Below are positions 51,864-59,570 of a stretch of 64,000 nt of DNA, piece by piece. The DNA comes from Rufibacter tibetensis. Lineage in GTDB: Bacteria > Bacteroidota > Bacteroidia > Cytophagales > Hymenobacteraceae. Position 1 is the stretch's first letter; the number at the start of each line of letters is the position of its first letter. The notes beneath the pieces are model-generated. The model had not been told where the DNA came from and did no database searches. It was given only the letters and a program-made list of their open reading frames with translations. Location: NCBI RefSeq assembly GCF_001310085.1, contig NZ_CP012643.1, forward strand, positions 2,201,001 to 2,265,000, given 5' to 3'. Position numbers and translations under genes: made by a program.

Positions 51864-52742
51864 CTATGCCCCGATCTTCACCGAAGTCATGGTCAAAGAC
51901 CCGCCCACCATTTTGTCGTTAAAGAACGAGGTTTCTTCATCCTTGCCTTGTAACCCCAGCGTGTACAGAAGCGGCAGGTAGTGTTCTACCGTTGGGATGG
52001 CCATGAGAGCCTCTTTGCCTAGGGTTTGGTAGTTGATGAGCGGCTGGTGATCGCTGTTCAGGATGAGGTCTTTAAACTTCTCATTCATGGTTTGGGTCCA
52101 GTCATAGCCGCCCCCATTGATCATGCTCCAGTTCATCATGCGCAGGTTGTGTACCATGTTGCCGCTGCCGGCAATCAACACTCCTTTCTTACGCAGAGCC
52201 GTCAGTTCTTTGGCTAAGTCATAGTGGTATTGCGGCCCTTTGGTGTAATCAATGCTGAGTTGCAGCACCGGAACGTTGGCCTCGGGGTACATGTGCCGGA
52301 TGATGGTCCAGGTGCCATGGTCTAAGCCCCAGTCATGGTCCAGTTCTACCTGCGTGGTAGTAATCAGGGAAGCCGTTACCTTCGCCAAAGCGGCATCGCC
52401 GGGCGACGGGTACTGCACCGCAAATAATTCCTTCGGGAAGCCCCCAAAGTCATGGATGGTTTTGGGGAAGTCCATGGCCGTGATTTTGGTTCCCTTGGTA
52501 AACCAATGCGCCGATACCACCAGTACCGCTTTAGGCGTGGGAATCTCCTGCGCCATCTTCTTCCAACGCTGGCTGAACTCGTTGTCTTCAATGCCGTTCA
52601 TAGGCGAGCCGTGCCCTATAAAGAGCACCGGCATGGTATAATCCTGAGGTGTTAAGTCCTCGGTGAATTTTCTGAAAGCGCTTAAAGTAGTCATCGTAAT
52701 TGCTCCTGCCGCTACGGATTTAATAAAAGTTCTTCTTTCCAC
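51864..52742 (-). CDS. ygiD: YgiD/LigB-type extradiol dioxygenase with twin-arginine-like leader
   Basis: A 292-residue protein related to E. coli 4,5-DOPA dioxygenase extradiol YgiD (LigB superfamily). Metal-site residues: FIGHGSPMNGIE (His), VVSAHWFTKGT (His), WGLDHGTWTIIRHMYPEA and IAGSGNMVHNLRMMNW (His). An N-terminal extension ERRTFIKSVAAGAITMTTLS carries RRTFIK, a Tat-type motif, in front of a hydrophobic stretch; E. coli YgiD lacks it, so export of a folded metalloenzyme is suggested (inference). The start is a GTG at 52742. The natural substrate is uncertain. Confidence 0.88.
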   Translation of the reverse strand: MERRTFIKSVAAGAITMTTLSAFRKFTEDLTPQDYTMPVLFIGHGSPMNGIEDNEFSQRWKKMAQEIPTPKAVLVVSAHWFTKGTKITAMDFPKTIHDFGGFPKELFAVQYPSPGDAALAKVTASLITTTQVELDHDWGLDHGTWTIIRHMYPEANVPVLQLSIDYTKGPQYHYDLAKELTALRKKGVLIAGSGNMVHNLRMMNWSMINGGGYDWTQTMNEKFKDLILNSDHQPLINYQTLGKEALMAIPTVEHYLPLLYTLGLQGKDEETSFFNDKMVGGSLTMTSVKIGA

Positions 52743-52873
52743 GGATGTGTTGTTTTTTAGCGTGAAAAAGGGTGTGAGCCGCTTACTGCAGGTGCCTGTA
52801 AAACAACAGGGCTACTACCTCAGGTTCACTCTACAAAGGTCGAGAAGCAGGTGCCCAAAAAGAATAAGGTAGT

Positions 52874-53464
52874 TTAAGAAATGGCCTGCTGGTACATATC
52901 CATGCCTTCAGATTTGATGGTGCTGAAGAACTCGGGCGTGATGCCCAGATATGCCGCAATGTGGTACTGCGGAATGCGCTGGCCTAGGTTCGGGAATTTG
53001 AGCAGGAAATCACGGTAGTTCTCGGCGGCTGTCTGTGTCATGCTGGAGAGCATTCGCTTCTTAAATGTGAAGTGGCCGTTTTGGAGCAGTTTTCGGAAAA
53101 ACAAGTTGAAAACAGGATGCTCTTGCGTGAGGTCTTCAAAGGCGTTGATGTTGATCTGAAAATATTGGGTTTTCTCCAGTGCCTGGATAGAAAGCAGCGC
53201 CGGTTTGTTGAACGCCACATCACTGATCCAGTAGCCTTCCACAGCAAACTCCAGGTTCACTTCTTTACCGGCTTTGTCTATGATAAACGACCGTAGACAG
53301 CCACGCTGTACAAAATACATGTCATGGTTCTGCTCGCCGGTGCGTAGTAAATACTCTTTCTTCTGTGCCTCGTGCACGGTGCAGATGGCCAGGAACGCCT
53401 CCATCTCCTCGGGCGTGAGAGAGACGTGTTGGGCAAGGGCAGCGATGAGGAGGTCTTGAGCCAA
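52874..53464 (-). CDS. Crp/Fnr family transcriptional regulator
   Basis: A 196-residue regulator: a cyclic-nucleotide-binding-like beta roll (TGEQNHDMYFVQRGCLRSFIIDKAGKEVNLEFAVEGYWISD, about 42-85), a dimer helix (FFRKLLQNGHFTFKKRMLSSMTQTAAENY), and a short C-terminal helix-turn-helix (RIPQYHIAAYLGITPEFFSTI, where Bacteroidota relatives have the same layout). The effector is unknown; the cAMP-contact Arg-Ser of Crp is not evident. The frame begins at a TTG (53464), and the next gene upstream ends at 53642 beyond a MITE-like element. The ygiD-like gene lies 131 bases downstream and may be a target or partner (inference). Confidence 0.9.
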   Translation of the reverse strand: MAQDLLIAALAQHVSLTPEEMEAFLAICTVHEAQKKEYLLRTGEQNHDMYFVQRGCLRSFIIDKAGKEVNLEFAVEGYWISDVAFNKPALLSIQALEKTQYFQININAFEDLTQEHPVFNLFFRKLLQNGHFTFKKRMLSSMTQTAAENYRDFLLKFPNLGQRIPQYHIAAYLGITPEFFSTIKSEGMDMYQQAIS

Positions 53465-53496
53465 AGAGGTTTACATTTGAGTTGCCGTATTTCCTT

Positions 53497-53607
53497 CTTC
53501 CTCACTTGTCATCTTGAAAAAGATCTTGTGGGCGAACGGTAATAACGTTTACGACAGCGCTTTTCTAGTCAGCCACAAGGTCCTTTCAGGATGACAAAAG
53601 AGGAAAG
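53497..53607. mobile_element. MITE-like inverted-repeat element, copy 2
   Basis: A ~110-bp element with termini CACTTGTCATCTTGAAAA and CAGGATGACAAAAGAGG, and inner AGATCTTGTGGGCGAACGG facing GTCAGCCACAAGGTCCTTT. It aligns with the element at 30691-30799 in the same orientation (shared GGTAATA near the centre). It lies between the Crp-family and nitronate monooxygenase genes. Confidence 0.65.
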
Positions 53608-53641
53608 CAGATTTTATCTGTGAATTAGTCTCCTTAAGGTA

Positions 53642-54589
53642 CTACCGCCACTCTCCGCAAAACCTCGCTTTGGCGGCTTCAAACTCCTGCCACATCTCGC
53701 GCAGGATGTCTCCGGCAGGTTTGATGTCGTTGACAATGGCAGCGGCTTGCCCAATCTCCAGTTCTCCTTCTTCCAGATCGCCTTCGTACATGCCACGTTT
53801 GGCTCGGCGGGAGCCTAACAGTTCCACTAACTCCAGGTTAGAAGCGCCTCGGAGTTCAGCAGCTTTCACGTCCTGGTAGAACTTGTTTTTAAGCAGGCGG
53901 ACGGGTGTGAGTTGCTTTAGAGAAAGTTCAGTGTCTCCCTCTTGGGCTGCTACTACGCGGTCTTTGAAGCTTTGATGCGCGCTTGATTCTATACTGGCCA
54001 CGAACCGGCTTCCTACCTGCACACCCTCAGCTCCTAAGGCGAGTGCGCCAAAGATACCCGCCCCGTTGGCAATGCCTCCGGCTGCAATCAAGGGTAAATT
54101 TACGGCTTGGCGCACCAGCGGAATCAAGCAAAACGTGGTAGTTTCTTCGCGTCCGTTGTGTCCTCCGGCTTCAAATCCTTCGGCCACGATGGCGTCTACT
54201 CCGGCTTCTTCGCACTTGCGGGCAAACTTAACGTTGCTCACCACATGCACTACTTTGGAACCCTTGTCCTGTAGCTTCTTCGTCCAGGTTTTCGGGTTAC
54301 CGGCGGAAGTGACTACAACCGGCACTTTCTCTTCCATGATAATCCTGAAGTGTTCTTCCAGATCTGGGTACAGCAAAGGCACGTTTACGCCAAAGGGTTT
54401 GTCTGTGGTCTTTTTACATTTCTGGATATGCTCGCGCAGCACATCGGGGTACATGGAGCCAGCGCCGAGGAGCCCTAGCCCACCAGCGTTGCTCACCGCC
54501 GAAGCCAGTTCCCAGCCGCTGCACCAGATCATGCCGGCTTGTATGATAGGGTATTGTATGTTGAAGAGTTGGGTGATTCGGTTTTGCAT
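53642..54589 (-). CDS. Nitronate monooxygenase family flavoprotein
   Basis: A 315-residue FMN-dependent TIM-barrel enzyme of the NMO/FabK-like family, oxidising nitronates such as propionate-3-nitronate. MQNRITQLFNIQYPIIQAGM, then NAGGLGLLGAG, NVPLLYPDLEEH, VVVTSAGNPKTWTKKLQ, VDAIVAEGFEAGGHNG (with the conserved His) and LIAAGGIANGAGIFGALALGAEGVQVGSRF (phosphate-binding loop) are present. The ATG at 54589 is chosen. It follows the membrane-protein gene by 20 bases on the same strand, so they may be co-transcribed. Confidence 0.93.
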   Translation of the reverse strand: MQNRITQLFNIQYPIIQAGMIWCSGWELASAVSNAGGLGLLGAGSMYPDVLREHIQKCKKTTDKPFGVNVPLLYPDLEEHFRIIMEEKVPVVVTSAGNPKTWTKKLQDKGSKVVHVVSNVKFARKCEEAGVDAIVAEGFEAGGHNGREETTTFCLIPLVRQAVNLPLIAAGGIANGAGIFGALALGAEGVQVGSRFVASIESSAHQSFKDRVVAAQEGDTELSLKQLTPVRLLKNKFYQDVKAAELRGASNLELVELLGSRRAKRGMYEGDLEEGELEIGQAAAIVNDIKPAGDILREMWQEFEAAKARFCGEWR

Positions 54590-54609
54590 GAGGAAACTGA
54601 AATTTGGGC

Positions 54610-55803
54610 TTATTCTACTACAAGCCAAGGCGTGTTTAACGCTCCTTGGTATAGTTGAACAGGTATATTTGCACCCACGGGCACTGTTTCATAGAATTCA
54701 CTTGATACACTAATATCTTCCGGTTCAGTGCGTGGCCCCCATGGTTCCAGGGTGAGGTAATAAGTAGTAGAATTCCCATTGCTGATGTGTTTGTCTGTCA
54801 CCTGTGCGGTGTAGATTTCTGGAGCGGAGTTGTCTAAAAGCACATTAGCCATTACACTTACGCCATAGCCATAAAAAGCCATCATACAGAAAAAGAGAGC
54901 ACCCATTCCAATACCCTGTATTTTATTAAACTGGAACTCCTTGGTGGCTGTAGTCAAAAGGAGGAATATCAGAAGCGTTACACCACCAATCCATGGTAGA
55001 ATAGGACCGTATGAAAAGAGATTGATGTCCGTTAAGGCACGTAAGGCTACCCCTAAACCGGCCAGTAGTATTCCTCCAAATAAAGAAGGGTGGGCACTTT
55101 TGTTTTTGGTGTTTAATTTGAAAATGCCCTTGTAGTACAGCATAACTCCTGCCAGTAACAAGGGGTAGATAGCTCCAGCCAATACTGCCGCTTTATAAGG
55201 AGTAGGATAGAAAAACAACCAACCCCCAATAGCAAAACTTCCGCCATTTAACCACGAAGCCAGCTTTCTGGTATTTTCTAAGTTAGCTAGCCTTTCTTGC
55301 TCTGTTGAGCCCAGTGCCTGATTAGACAACAACTCCTCTTCCTCATATTGGTAGGTGACCTCCTCCAGGTTATGTTTTCTTAACTGAAGCCACTGAATAA
55401 TTTCCTGGCTCTCTATTCCAATAACTCCAATCTTAATGGTAGGCTTACCTTTCGCCAGCGGATAGACTCTTATGTAGTATTCATCGGCCTCAAAACCTTT
55501 AATTTCTGAAATCAGAAGTTCTTTATTGCCAAATACGCTCACTTGCTCTATGCGCCCCTGGCTTAACCGAATTATGCCATAATGCGCCTCCAGCAGTGCA
55601 TAGACCATTAGAAGTGACAGAGCCAATCCCATAGGAATGAAAATATACTCTGCCCCGGGCGTTATAGTATCATCAATGAAAGGAAGAATACCCAGGAAAA
55701 TACCGCCAACGATGAAGACTGGGGCAAACAGATAAACAAAAATGCGCCAACCAAGGGACATGCGGTATTCCCGGGTGGTTTGAGCAAGGGCAACAGGGTT
55801 CAT
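54610..55803 (-). CDS. Multi-pass membrane protein, unknown function
   Basis: A 397-residue protein. Two N-terminal helices (IFVYLFAPVFIVGGIFLGILP, YIFIPMGLALSLLMVYALLE) precede a PH-like beta domain (about 75-150: GIIRLSQGRIEQVSVFGNKELLISEIKGFEADEYYI) and a Glu-rich helix; four more helices lie at about 190-330, then a C-terminal domain of about 65 residues (IYTAQVTDKHISNGNSTTYYLTLEPWG, PVQLYQGALNTPWLVVE) similar to DUF3592-like modules. No family is certain. It is 20 bases upstream of the nitronate monooxygenase gene. Confidence 0.75.
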   Translation of the reverse strand: MNPVALAQTTREYRMSLGWRIFVYLFAPVFIVGGIFLGILPFIDDTITPGAEYIFIPMGLALSLLMVYALLEAHYGIIRLSQGRIEQVSVFGNKELLISEIKGFEADEYYIRVYPLAKGKPTIKIGVIGIESQEIIQWLQLRKHNLEEVTYQYEEEELLSNQALGSTEQERLANLENTRKLASWLNGGSFAIGGWLFFYPTPYKAAVLAGAIYPLLLAGVMLYYKGIFKLNTKNKSAHPSLFGGILLAGLGVALRALTDINLFSYGPILPWIGGVTLLIFLLLTTATKEFQFNKIQGIGMGALFFCMMAFYGYGVSVMANVLLDNSAPEIYTAQVTDKHISNGNSTTYYLTLEPWGPRTEPEDISVSSEFYETVPVGANIPVQLYQGALNTPWLVVE

Positions 55804-55889
55804 TTTGGCAAGTAAAGTGTCATGTAATAGGTATCTAGACCGAAGTCCGGAACCGTAAATAGTTACTTTGTAAAGTAGTGCTACGTGGC

Positions 55890-56888
55890 TTAATGGCTAA
55901 AATCAATCTCGGTGCTGTCACCAATGTTGAGGCGCTGGCTGAGGCCTTTCAACGCCGAGTCTGATCCTACTAGTGAGTCTTCCAGCACGGCATAGCCCAG
56001 TTCAGCATACCCACCGATAATGGAATTGCGCACAATGGTGTAGTTGAGAATGGCGCTCTCGCCAATGGCCACGTTTGGTCCCACAATGGAGTTGGAGATC
56101 TGCACGCCTTTGCCAATGCTTACCGGCGGAATAATGATGGTGTTAGGAAAATCAGGGTACTCCACGCGCTTGAATTCCGGGCGGTTCAGAAGCGTGGCGT
56201 TGGCTTGCAGCAGGGTGTCTTTGCGGCCACAGTCAAACCAATGGTCCACGGTGCGGGAGACCATTTTCTCGCCGTTCTGGATCATGTGCATGAGGGCATC
56301 AGTGAGGTGGTGCTCGCTCTGTGTCCTGATGTCGTTGGCGACAATGTATTCCAGGGCCTCAGCTAACTTGGCGGGGTGTGCAATCTTGTAGAGGCCCACC
56401 AGCGCGAAATTCGATTTAGGGATTTTGGGCTTTTCAATCACTTTGGTGATAAAGCCGCTGTTGTCCATTTCGGCAATGCCAAACATGGTAGGGTTTTTCA
56501 CCGGTTTTACGGCCAGCATGGTGTGTTCAGAAGAAAAGAACTCCTCCATGTCTACATCCACAATGGTATCGCCCAGCTGGATGAGCACGTTCTTCTCGTG
56601 GCGGAACGTCTCACGGGCCCACCACAATGCGTGGCCCAAGCCTTCGCGGGGTTGTTGTACTACAAACTCAGCGTGTATATGTGGGTATTTGCGCTGCACA
56701 TAATGCATGATTTTCTCGCCCAGATAACCTACTACCAACACAAATTGGGTGACGCCCGCGGCCTGTAACCGTTCAATGATATGACCCAGAATGGCTTTGC
56801 CGGCAATAGGAACCAAGGCCTTGGGTTGGGTGTGGGTGTGGGGCCGTAAACGGGCTCCCATACCAGCCACCGGAATAACTGCTTTCAT
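55890..56888 (-). CDS. Sugar-phosphate nucleotidyltransferase with left-handed beta-helix
   Basis: A 332-residue enzyme of the RmlA/GlmU nucleotidyltransferase type. The N-terminal Rossmann-like domain has MKAVIPVAGMGARLRPHTHTQPKALVPIAGKAI (the GxGxRLxPxT...PKxLxP loop binding NTP), GLGHALWWA, VLIQLGDTIVDVD (metal Asp) and VIEKPKIPKSN. The C-terminal part (about 245-330: VSIGKGVQISNSIVGPNVAIGESAILNYTIVRNSII) has hexapeptide beta-helix repeats. It probably makes an NDP-sugar for cell-surface glycans; the substrate (glucose-1-P or similar) is not certain. Start: the ATG at 56888. Confidence 0.92.
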   Translation of the reverse strand: MKAVIPVAGMGARLRPHTHTQPKALVPIAGKAILGHIIERLQAAGVTQFVLVVGYLGEKIMHYVQRKYPHIHAEFVVQQPREGLGHALWWARETFRHEKNVLIQLGDTIVDVDMEEFFSSEHTMLAVKPVKNPTMFGIAEMDNSGFITKVIEKPKIPKSNFALVGLYKIAHPAKLAEALEYIVANDIRTQSEHHLTDALMHMIQNGEKMVSRTVDHWFDCGRKDTLLQANATLLNRPEFKRVEYPDFPNTIIIPPVSIGKGVQISNSIVGPNVAIGESAILNYTIVRNSIIGGYAELGYAVLEDSLVGSDSALKGLSQRLNIGDSTEIDFSH

Positions 56889-57209
56889 ATAAACTAAAAG
56901 AAGGCTTTTCACCACAAGCTACGCAATTCTTGTGGTTTTTATATACATACCCTAAACAGGAAATGAGCCCGAAAAGATATCTGGCCTGAAAATGTTTATA
57001 GCGTTTTTTGAATATAAGAGTAGAACCTCCCTATCTTTAGCAGGCTACTTCTTTCTAAAGGAGCGAACCACCTGGAAGTATGTTCCAGCTTCATTTTCAG
57101 GAAATTGCGTTAAAAACGCACATTTTCGCTTCTGTTACGTATAGAGGTTGCCTATAACTGGTAAATACGGATATTGCCTAACACCCATTCTGAATAAACT
57201 ACCTCAACT
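56889..57209. other. 321-bp divergent region before the lemA operon
   Basis: It contains a + strand hairpin with T tract (56911-56940, ACCACAAG/CTTGTGGT), a degraded palindrome-like stretch (about 56950-57000), a TATCTTTA box at 57032-57039 and a further weak palindrome at 57085-57121. No gene is seen. Confidence 0.45.
57032..57039 (+). promoter_or_regulatory. Possible lemA operon -7 box
   Basis: TATCTTTA (one mismatch from TAnnTTTG) lies 170 bases upstream of the lemA ATG. Confidence 0.35.
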
Positions 57210-57788
57210 ATGAAAAAACTATTGCTTTACCTTGTCGGCTTTGTGATTCTGGCCTCGCAGAGTTCCTGCGGATACAATGATATGGTGCAGAAAGACGAGC
57301 AGGTCGCCAGCCAGTGGGCACAAGTGCAGAACTCTTACCAGCGCCGTGCAGACCTGGTGCCTAACCTGGTAAACACCGTGAAAGGAGCCGCCAATTTTGA
57401 GAAAACAACGCTTACCGACGTGATTGAGGCCCGCGCCAAGGCTACCAGTGTAAACCTGAATGCTGACCAGCTTACCCCAGAGAACATACAGAAGTTCCAG
57501 GCGGCGCAAGGGCAGTTAAGCGGCTCATTATCCAGGTTACTGGCTACCGTAGAAGCTTACCCAGACCTGAAATCAAACCAAAACTTCCTGGAACTGCAGG
57601 CCCAGTTGGAAGGCACTGAAAACCGGATATCGGTAGAGCGACAGAAATTCAACTCCACTGTGCAGGATTATAACTCGTACATCAGGGCTTTCCCGCGTAA
57701 CTTCTTCGCCGGTTGGTTTGGCTTTGAGCGGAAAGGTTACTTTGAAGCAGATGCGGGTGCCCAAAAAGCACCAACGGTCCAGTTCTAA
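57210..57788 (+). CDS. lemA: LemA family lipoprotein
   Basis: A 192-residue LemA protein: a lipoprotein-type signal with SSC (Cys20), then YNDMVQKDEQVASQWAQVQNSYQRRADLVPNLVNTVKGAA, the LemA signature, helical bundle segments, and EGTENRISVERQKFNSTVQDYNSYIRAFP with the FFAGWFGFE end. LemA proteins are membrane-associated helical bundles of unclear role, commonly encoded next to TPM-domain proteins, as here. Likely anchored facing the periplasm. Confidence 0.95.
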   Translation: MKKLLLYLVGFVILASQSSCGYNDMVQKDEQVASQWAQVQNSYQRRADLVPNLVNTVKGAANFEKTTLTDVIEARAKATSVNLNADQLTPENIQKFQAAQGQLSGSLSRLLATVEAYPDLKSNQNFLELQAQLEGTENRISVERQKFNSTVQDYNSYIRAFPRNFFAGWFGFERKGYFEADAGAQKAPTVQF

Positions 57789-57812
57789 ACTGGTAGCACG
57801 TAGCAAGACGTT

Positions 57813-57861
57813 AACTTCTGTTTAGGGGTTGTTTTATATAAACCGCCCCTAAACAGAAGTT
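57813..57861. repeat. Intergenic palindrome copy inside the lemA operon
   Basis: AACTTCTGTTTAGGGGTTG faces CCGCCCCTAAACAGAAGTT, with loop TTTTATATAAA. It sits 25 bases after lemA and 40 before the first TPM gene, so it may set different expression levels within the unit (inference). Confidence 0.7.
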
Positions 57862-57900
57862 CTTATTGACTCAGGACCCATCATTCAAAACTCCCTAGCC

Positions 57901-58362
57901 ATGCCCCGCGACACCATCACAGAAGCAGACGAAGCCATTATAGTGCAGGCCATTCAGGAAGCTGAACGAAACACTTCCGGCGAGGTACGGGTGCACATTG
58001 AAGACACCTGTGAAGGCGAGGTATTAGACAGAGCCACCCAGGTGTTTGCGTATCTGCACATGCACAAGACTAAGCTGCGCAACGGAGTCTTGTTCTACGT
58101 GGCCATGAAAAGCCATAAGTTTGCCGTCTTAGGCGATGCCGGTATTAACGCCGTAGTACCAAAAGACTTCTGGGTAGAAATCAACAAAGTGGTCATCGCA
58201 GATTTCAAAGAAGGCAAGTACGCCGAAGGGCTGCGCAAAGGCATTACCATGGCAGGAGAGCAGCTTAAAAGTTATTTCCCTTACGCCGGGGACCATAAAG
58301 ATATCAATGAGCTGTCTGATGATATCTCCTTTGGTAGTACCCTTGACGAGAATCAAAAGTAA
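57901..58362 (+). CDS. TPM domain protein (short, soluble)
   Basis: A 153-residue protein with a TPM (TLP18.3/Psb32/MOLO-1) domain: AIQEAERNTSGEVRVHIED, YLHMHKTKLRNGVLFYVAM, KFAVLGDAGINAVVPKDFW, FKEGKYAEGLRKGI. It lacks a signal peptide and membrane segment, so it is probably cytoplasmic, unlike its neighbour. The stop abuts the start of the next TPM gene with no gap. TPM domains are linked to membrane-protein turnover or phosphatase-like roles in other organisms; no function is established here. Confidence 0.92.
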   Translation: MPRDTITEADEAIIVQAIQEAERNTSGEVRVHIEDTCEGEVLDRATQVFAYLHMHKTKLRNGVLFYVAMKSHKFAVLGDAGINAVVPKDFWVEINKVVIADFKEGKYAEGLRKGITMAGEQLKSYFPYAGDHKDINELSDDISFGSTLDENQK

Positions 58363-59151
58363 ATGAGAAAATCTATCTGGCTTCTGGGGGTATTGTGGCT
58401 TTGGGCAGGACTAGGCATGGCGCAGGATTTTCCGCCGCGTCCTTCTCCGCCGCGTCTGGTCAATGATCTGGCCAACATCCTTTCCCCGGAAGAAGAGCAA
58501 GCCCTAGAACAAAAGCTGGTCAATTACGGTGACAGTACCTCCACGCAGATTGCGGTAGTAAACATTACCTCTATTGGGGGCTATGATATCTCAGATTACG
58601 CCTTCCGGTTAGCCGAGCAGTGGGGCATTGGCCAGAAAGGCAAAAACAACGGTATTCTTATTCTTACCGCGGTAAATGAACGCCGCGTGTTCATTGCCAC
58701 CGGCTACGGCATGGAAGGCGTTGTGCCAGACGCTATTGCCAAACGCATCACAGAGTACACCATCAAACCCGAGTACCAGCAGGGCCGCTACTATGCCGGT
58801 CTGGACAAAGGCACCAGTTTCATCATTGACGTGGCCAGCGGCGAGTACAAGGCAGACCCTAGACAGCGCCAAGGCGAAGGTAAGGGCGGTATTCCCTTCC
58901 TGTGGATTATCATTGGCGTGCTGATTCTTATCTTCATCATCAGCCGTAGAGGCGGAGGTGGCCGGGGTGGACGCGGGGGCATGCGTACCTTGGGCGGACC
59001 ATTCTTCCCTCCTGTGATCTTCGGAGACTTCTCTGGTGGCCGCGGCATGTTCGGCGGTGGTGGTGGCGGCTTTGGAGGAGGCGGCGGAGGTGGTTTCGGC
59101 GGCTTTGGAGGTGGTAGCTTTGGAGGCGGTGGAGCTGGTTCTAGTTGGTAA
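58363..59151 (+). CDS. TPM domain protein with Gly-rich tail
   Basis: A 262-residue membrane protein: signal peptide (WLLGVLWLWAGLGMAQ), a periplasmic TPM domain (about 30-150: LVNDLANILSPEEEQALEQKL, TQIAVVNITSIGGYDISDYAFRLAEQWGIG, KNNGILILTAVNERRVFIATGYGMEG), one membrane helix (IPFLWIIIGVLILIFII, about 180-196), and a Gly/Arg/Phe-rich cytoplasmic tail ending in GAGSSW. The ATG directly follows the preceding stop (TAA-ATG), so translation is probably coupled. The lemA-TPM-TPM order is conserved in many Bacteroidota. Confidence 0.94.
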   Translation: MRKSIWLLGVLWLWAGLGMAQDFPPRPSPPRLVNDLANILSPEEEQALEQKLVNYGDSTSTQIAVVNITSIGGYDISDYAFRLAEQWGIGQKGKNNGILILTAVNERRVFIATGYGMEGVVPDAIAKRITEYTIKPEYQQGRYYAGLDKGTSFIIDVASGEYKADPRQRQGEGKGGIPFLWIIIGVLILIFIISRRGGGGRGGRGGMRTLGGPFFPPVIFGDFSGGRGMFGGGGGGFGGGGGGGFGGFGGGSFGGGGAGSSW

Positions 59152-59194
59152 ATAATTGTAAGCTGGAATAAGCTAGCTTTTTAAGAATATAGAT

Positions 59195-59241
59195 AGCGTT
59201 TTAAGCCGATCTTTTTAAAGTAGGCTTAAAACGCTTTTTGT
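59195..59241 (+). terminator. lemA operon terminator, palindrome-family type
   Basis: AGCGTTTTAAGCC pairs with GGCTTAAAACGCT and runs into TTTTTGTTTG. The core also resembles the dispersed palindrome (right half TAAAGTAGGCTTAAAACG), so here the family member has a T tract. Confidence 0.8.
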
Positions 59242-59290
59242 TTGTAGGTGTGTTTTGCTAGCGTAGCGGAAGTTTGTTCCTGAGCCCTTA

Positions 59291-59361
59291 TGCTTTGTTG
59301 TTTCATCTTCTGCGGTAAGCGCTCACGGCCGCGAGGCCTCGTCTTTCCCTCTCGCACTGCC
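59291..59361 (+). repeat. Long inverted repeat flanking fba, copy 1
   Basis: About 70 bp, with the identical centre GCGGTAAGCGCTCACGGCCG continuing CGAGGCC. Its reverse complement recurs at 61136-61205 with roughly 80-90 percent identity by eye. Confidence 0.75.
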
Positions 59362-59509
59362 CTTTCGGCCTGAGAAGTATGTCTCACTTAGTTACCGTCT
59401 ATCTATGGCCAAAAGCGAGGCGCTCAATGGAAAGACTGGAAATGGGGAAAGTAGCGAAACCCTTTTTGTGATTGAGTGTCTGAAAACACTAGTAGCTTAA
59501 AAAGCTATA

Positions 59510-59550
59510 AAACAGAGAAGCCGATCTGGTTAGATCGGCTTCTCTGTTTT
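59510..59550. terminator. fba terminator
   Basis: A perfect stem of about 18 bp (AAACAGAGAAGCCGATCT and complement) with a 4-base loop and flanking A/T tracts, 21 bases past the fba stop on the minus strand. Confidence 0.85.
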
Positions 59551-59570
59551 ATGTGAATGAACAAGCAAGA

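Larger units (their letters stand above)
59152..59570. other. 419-bp convergent region between the TPM gene and fba
   Basis: It holds the palindrome/terminator at 59195-59241, a ~70-bp repeat (59291-59361) whose inverted copy is at 61136-61205, and the fba terminator (59510-59550). No gene is visible. Confidence 0.5.
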
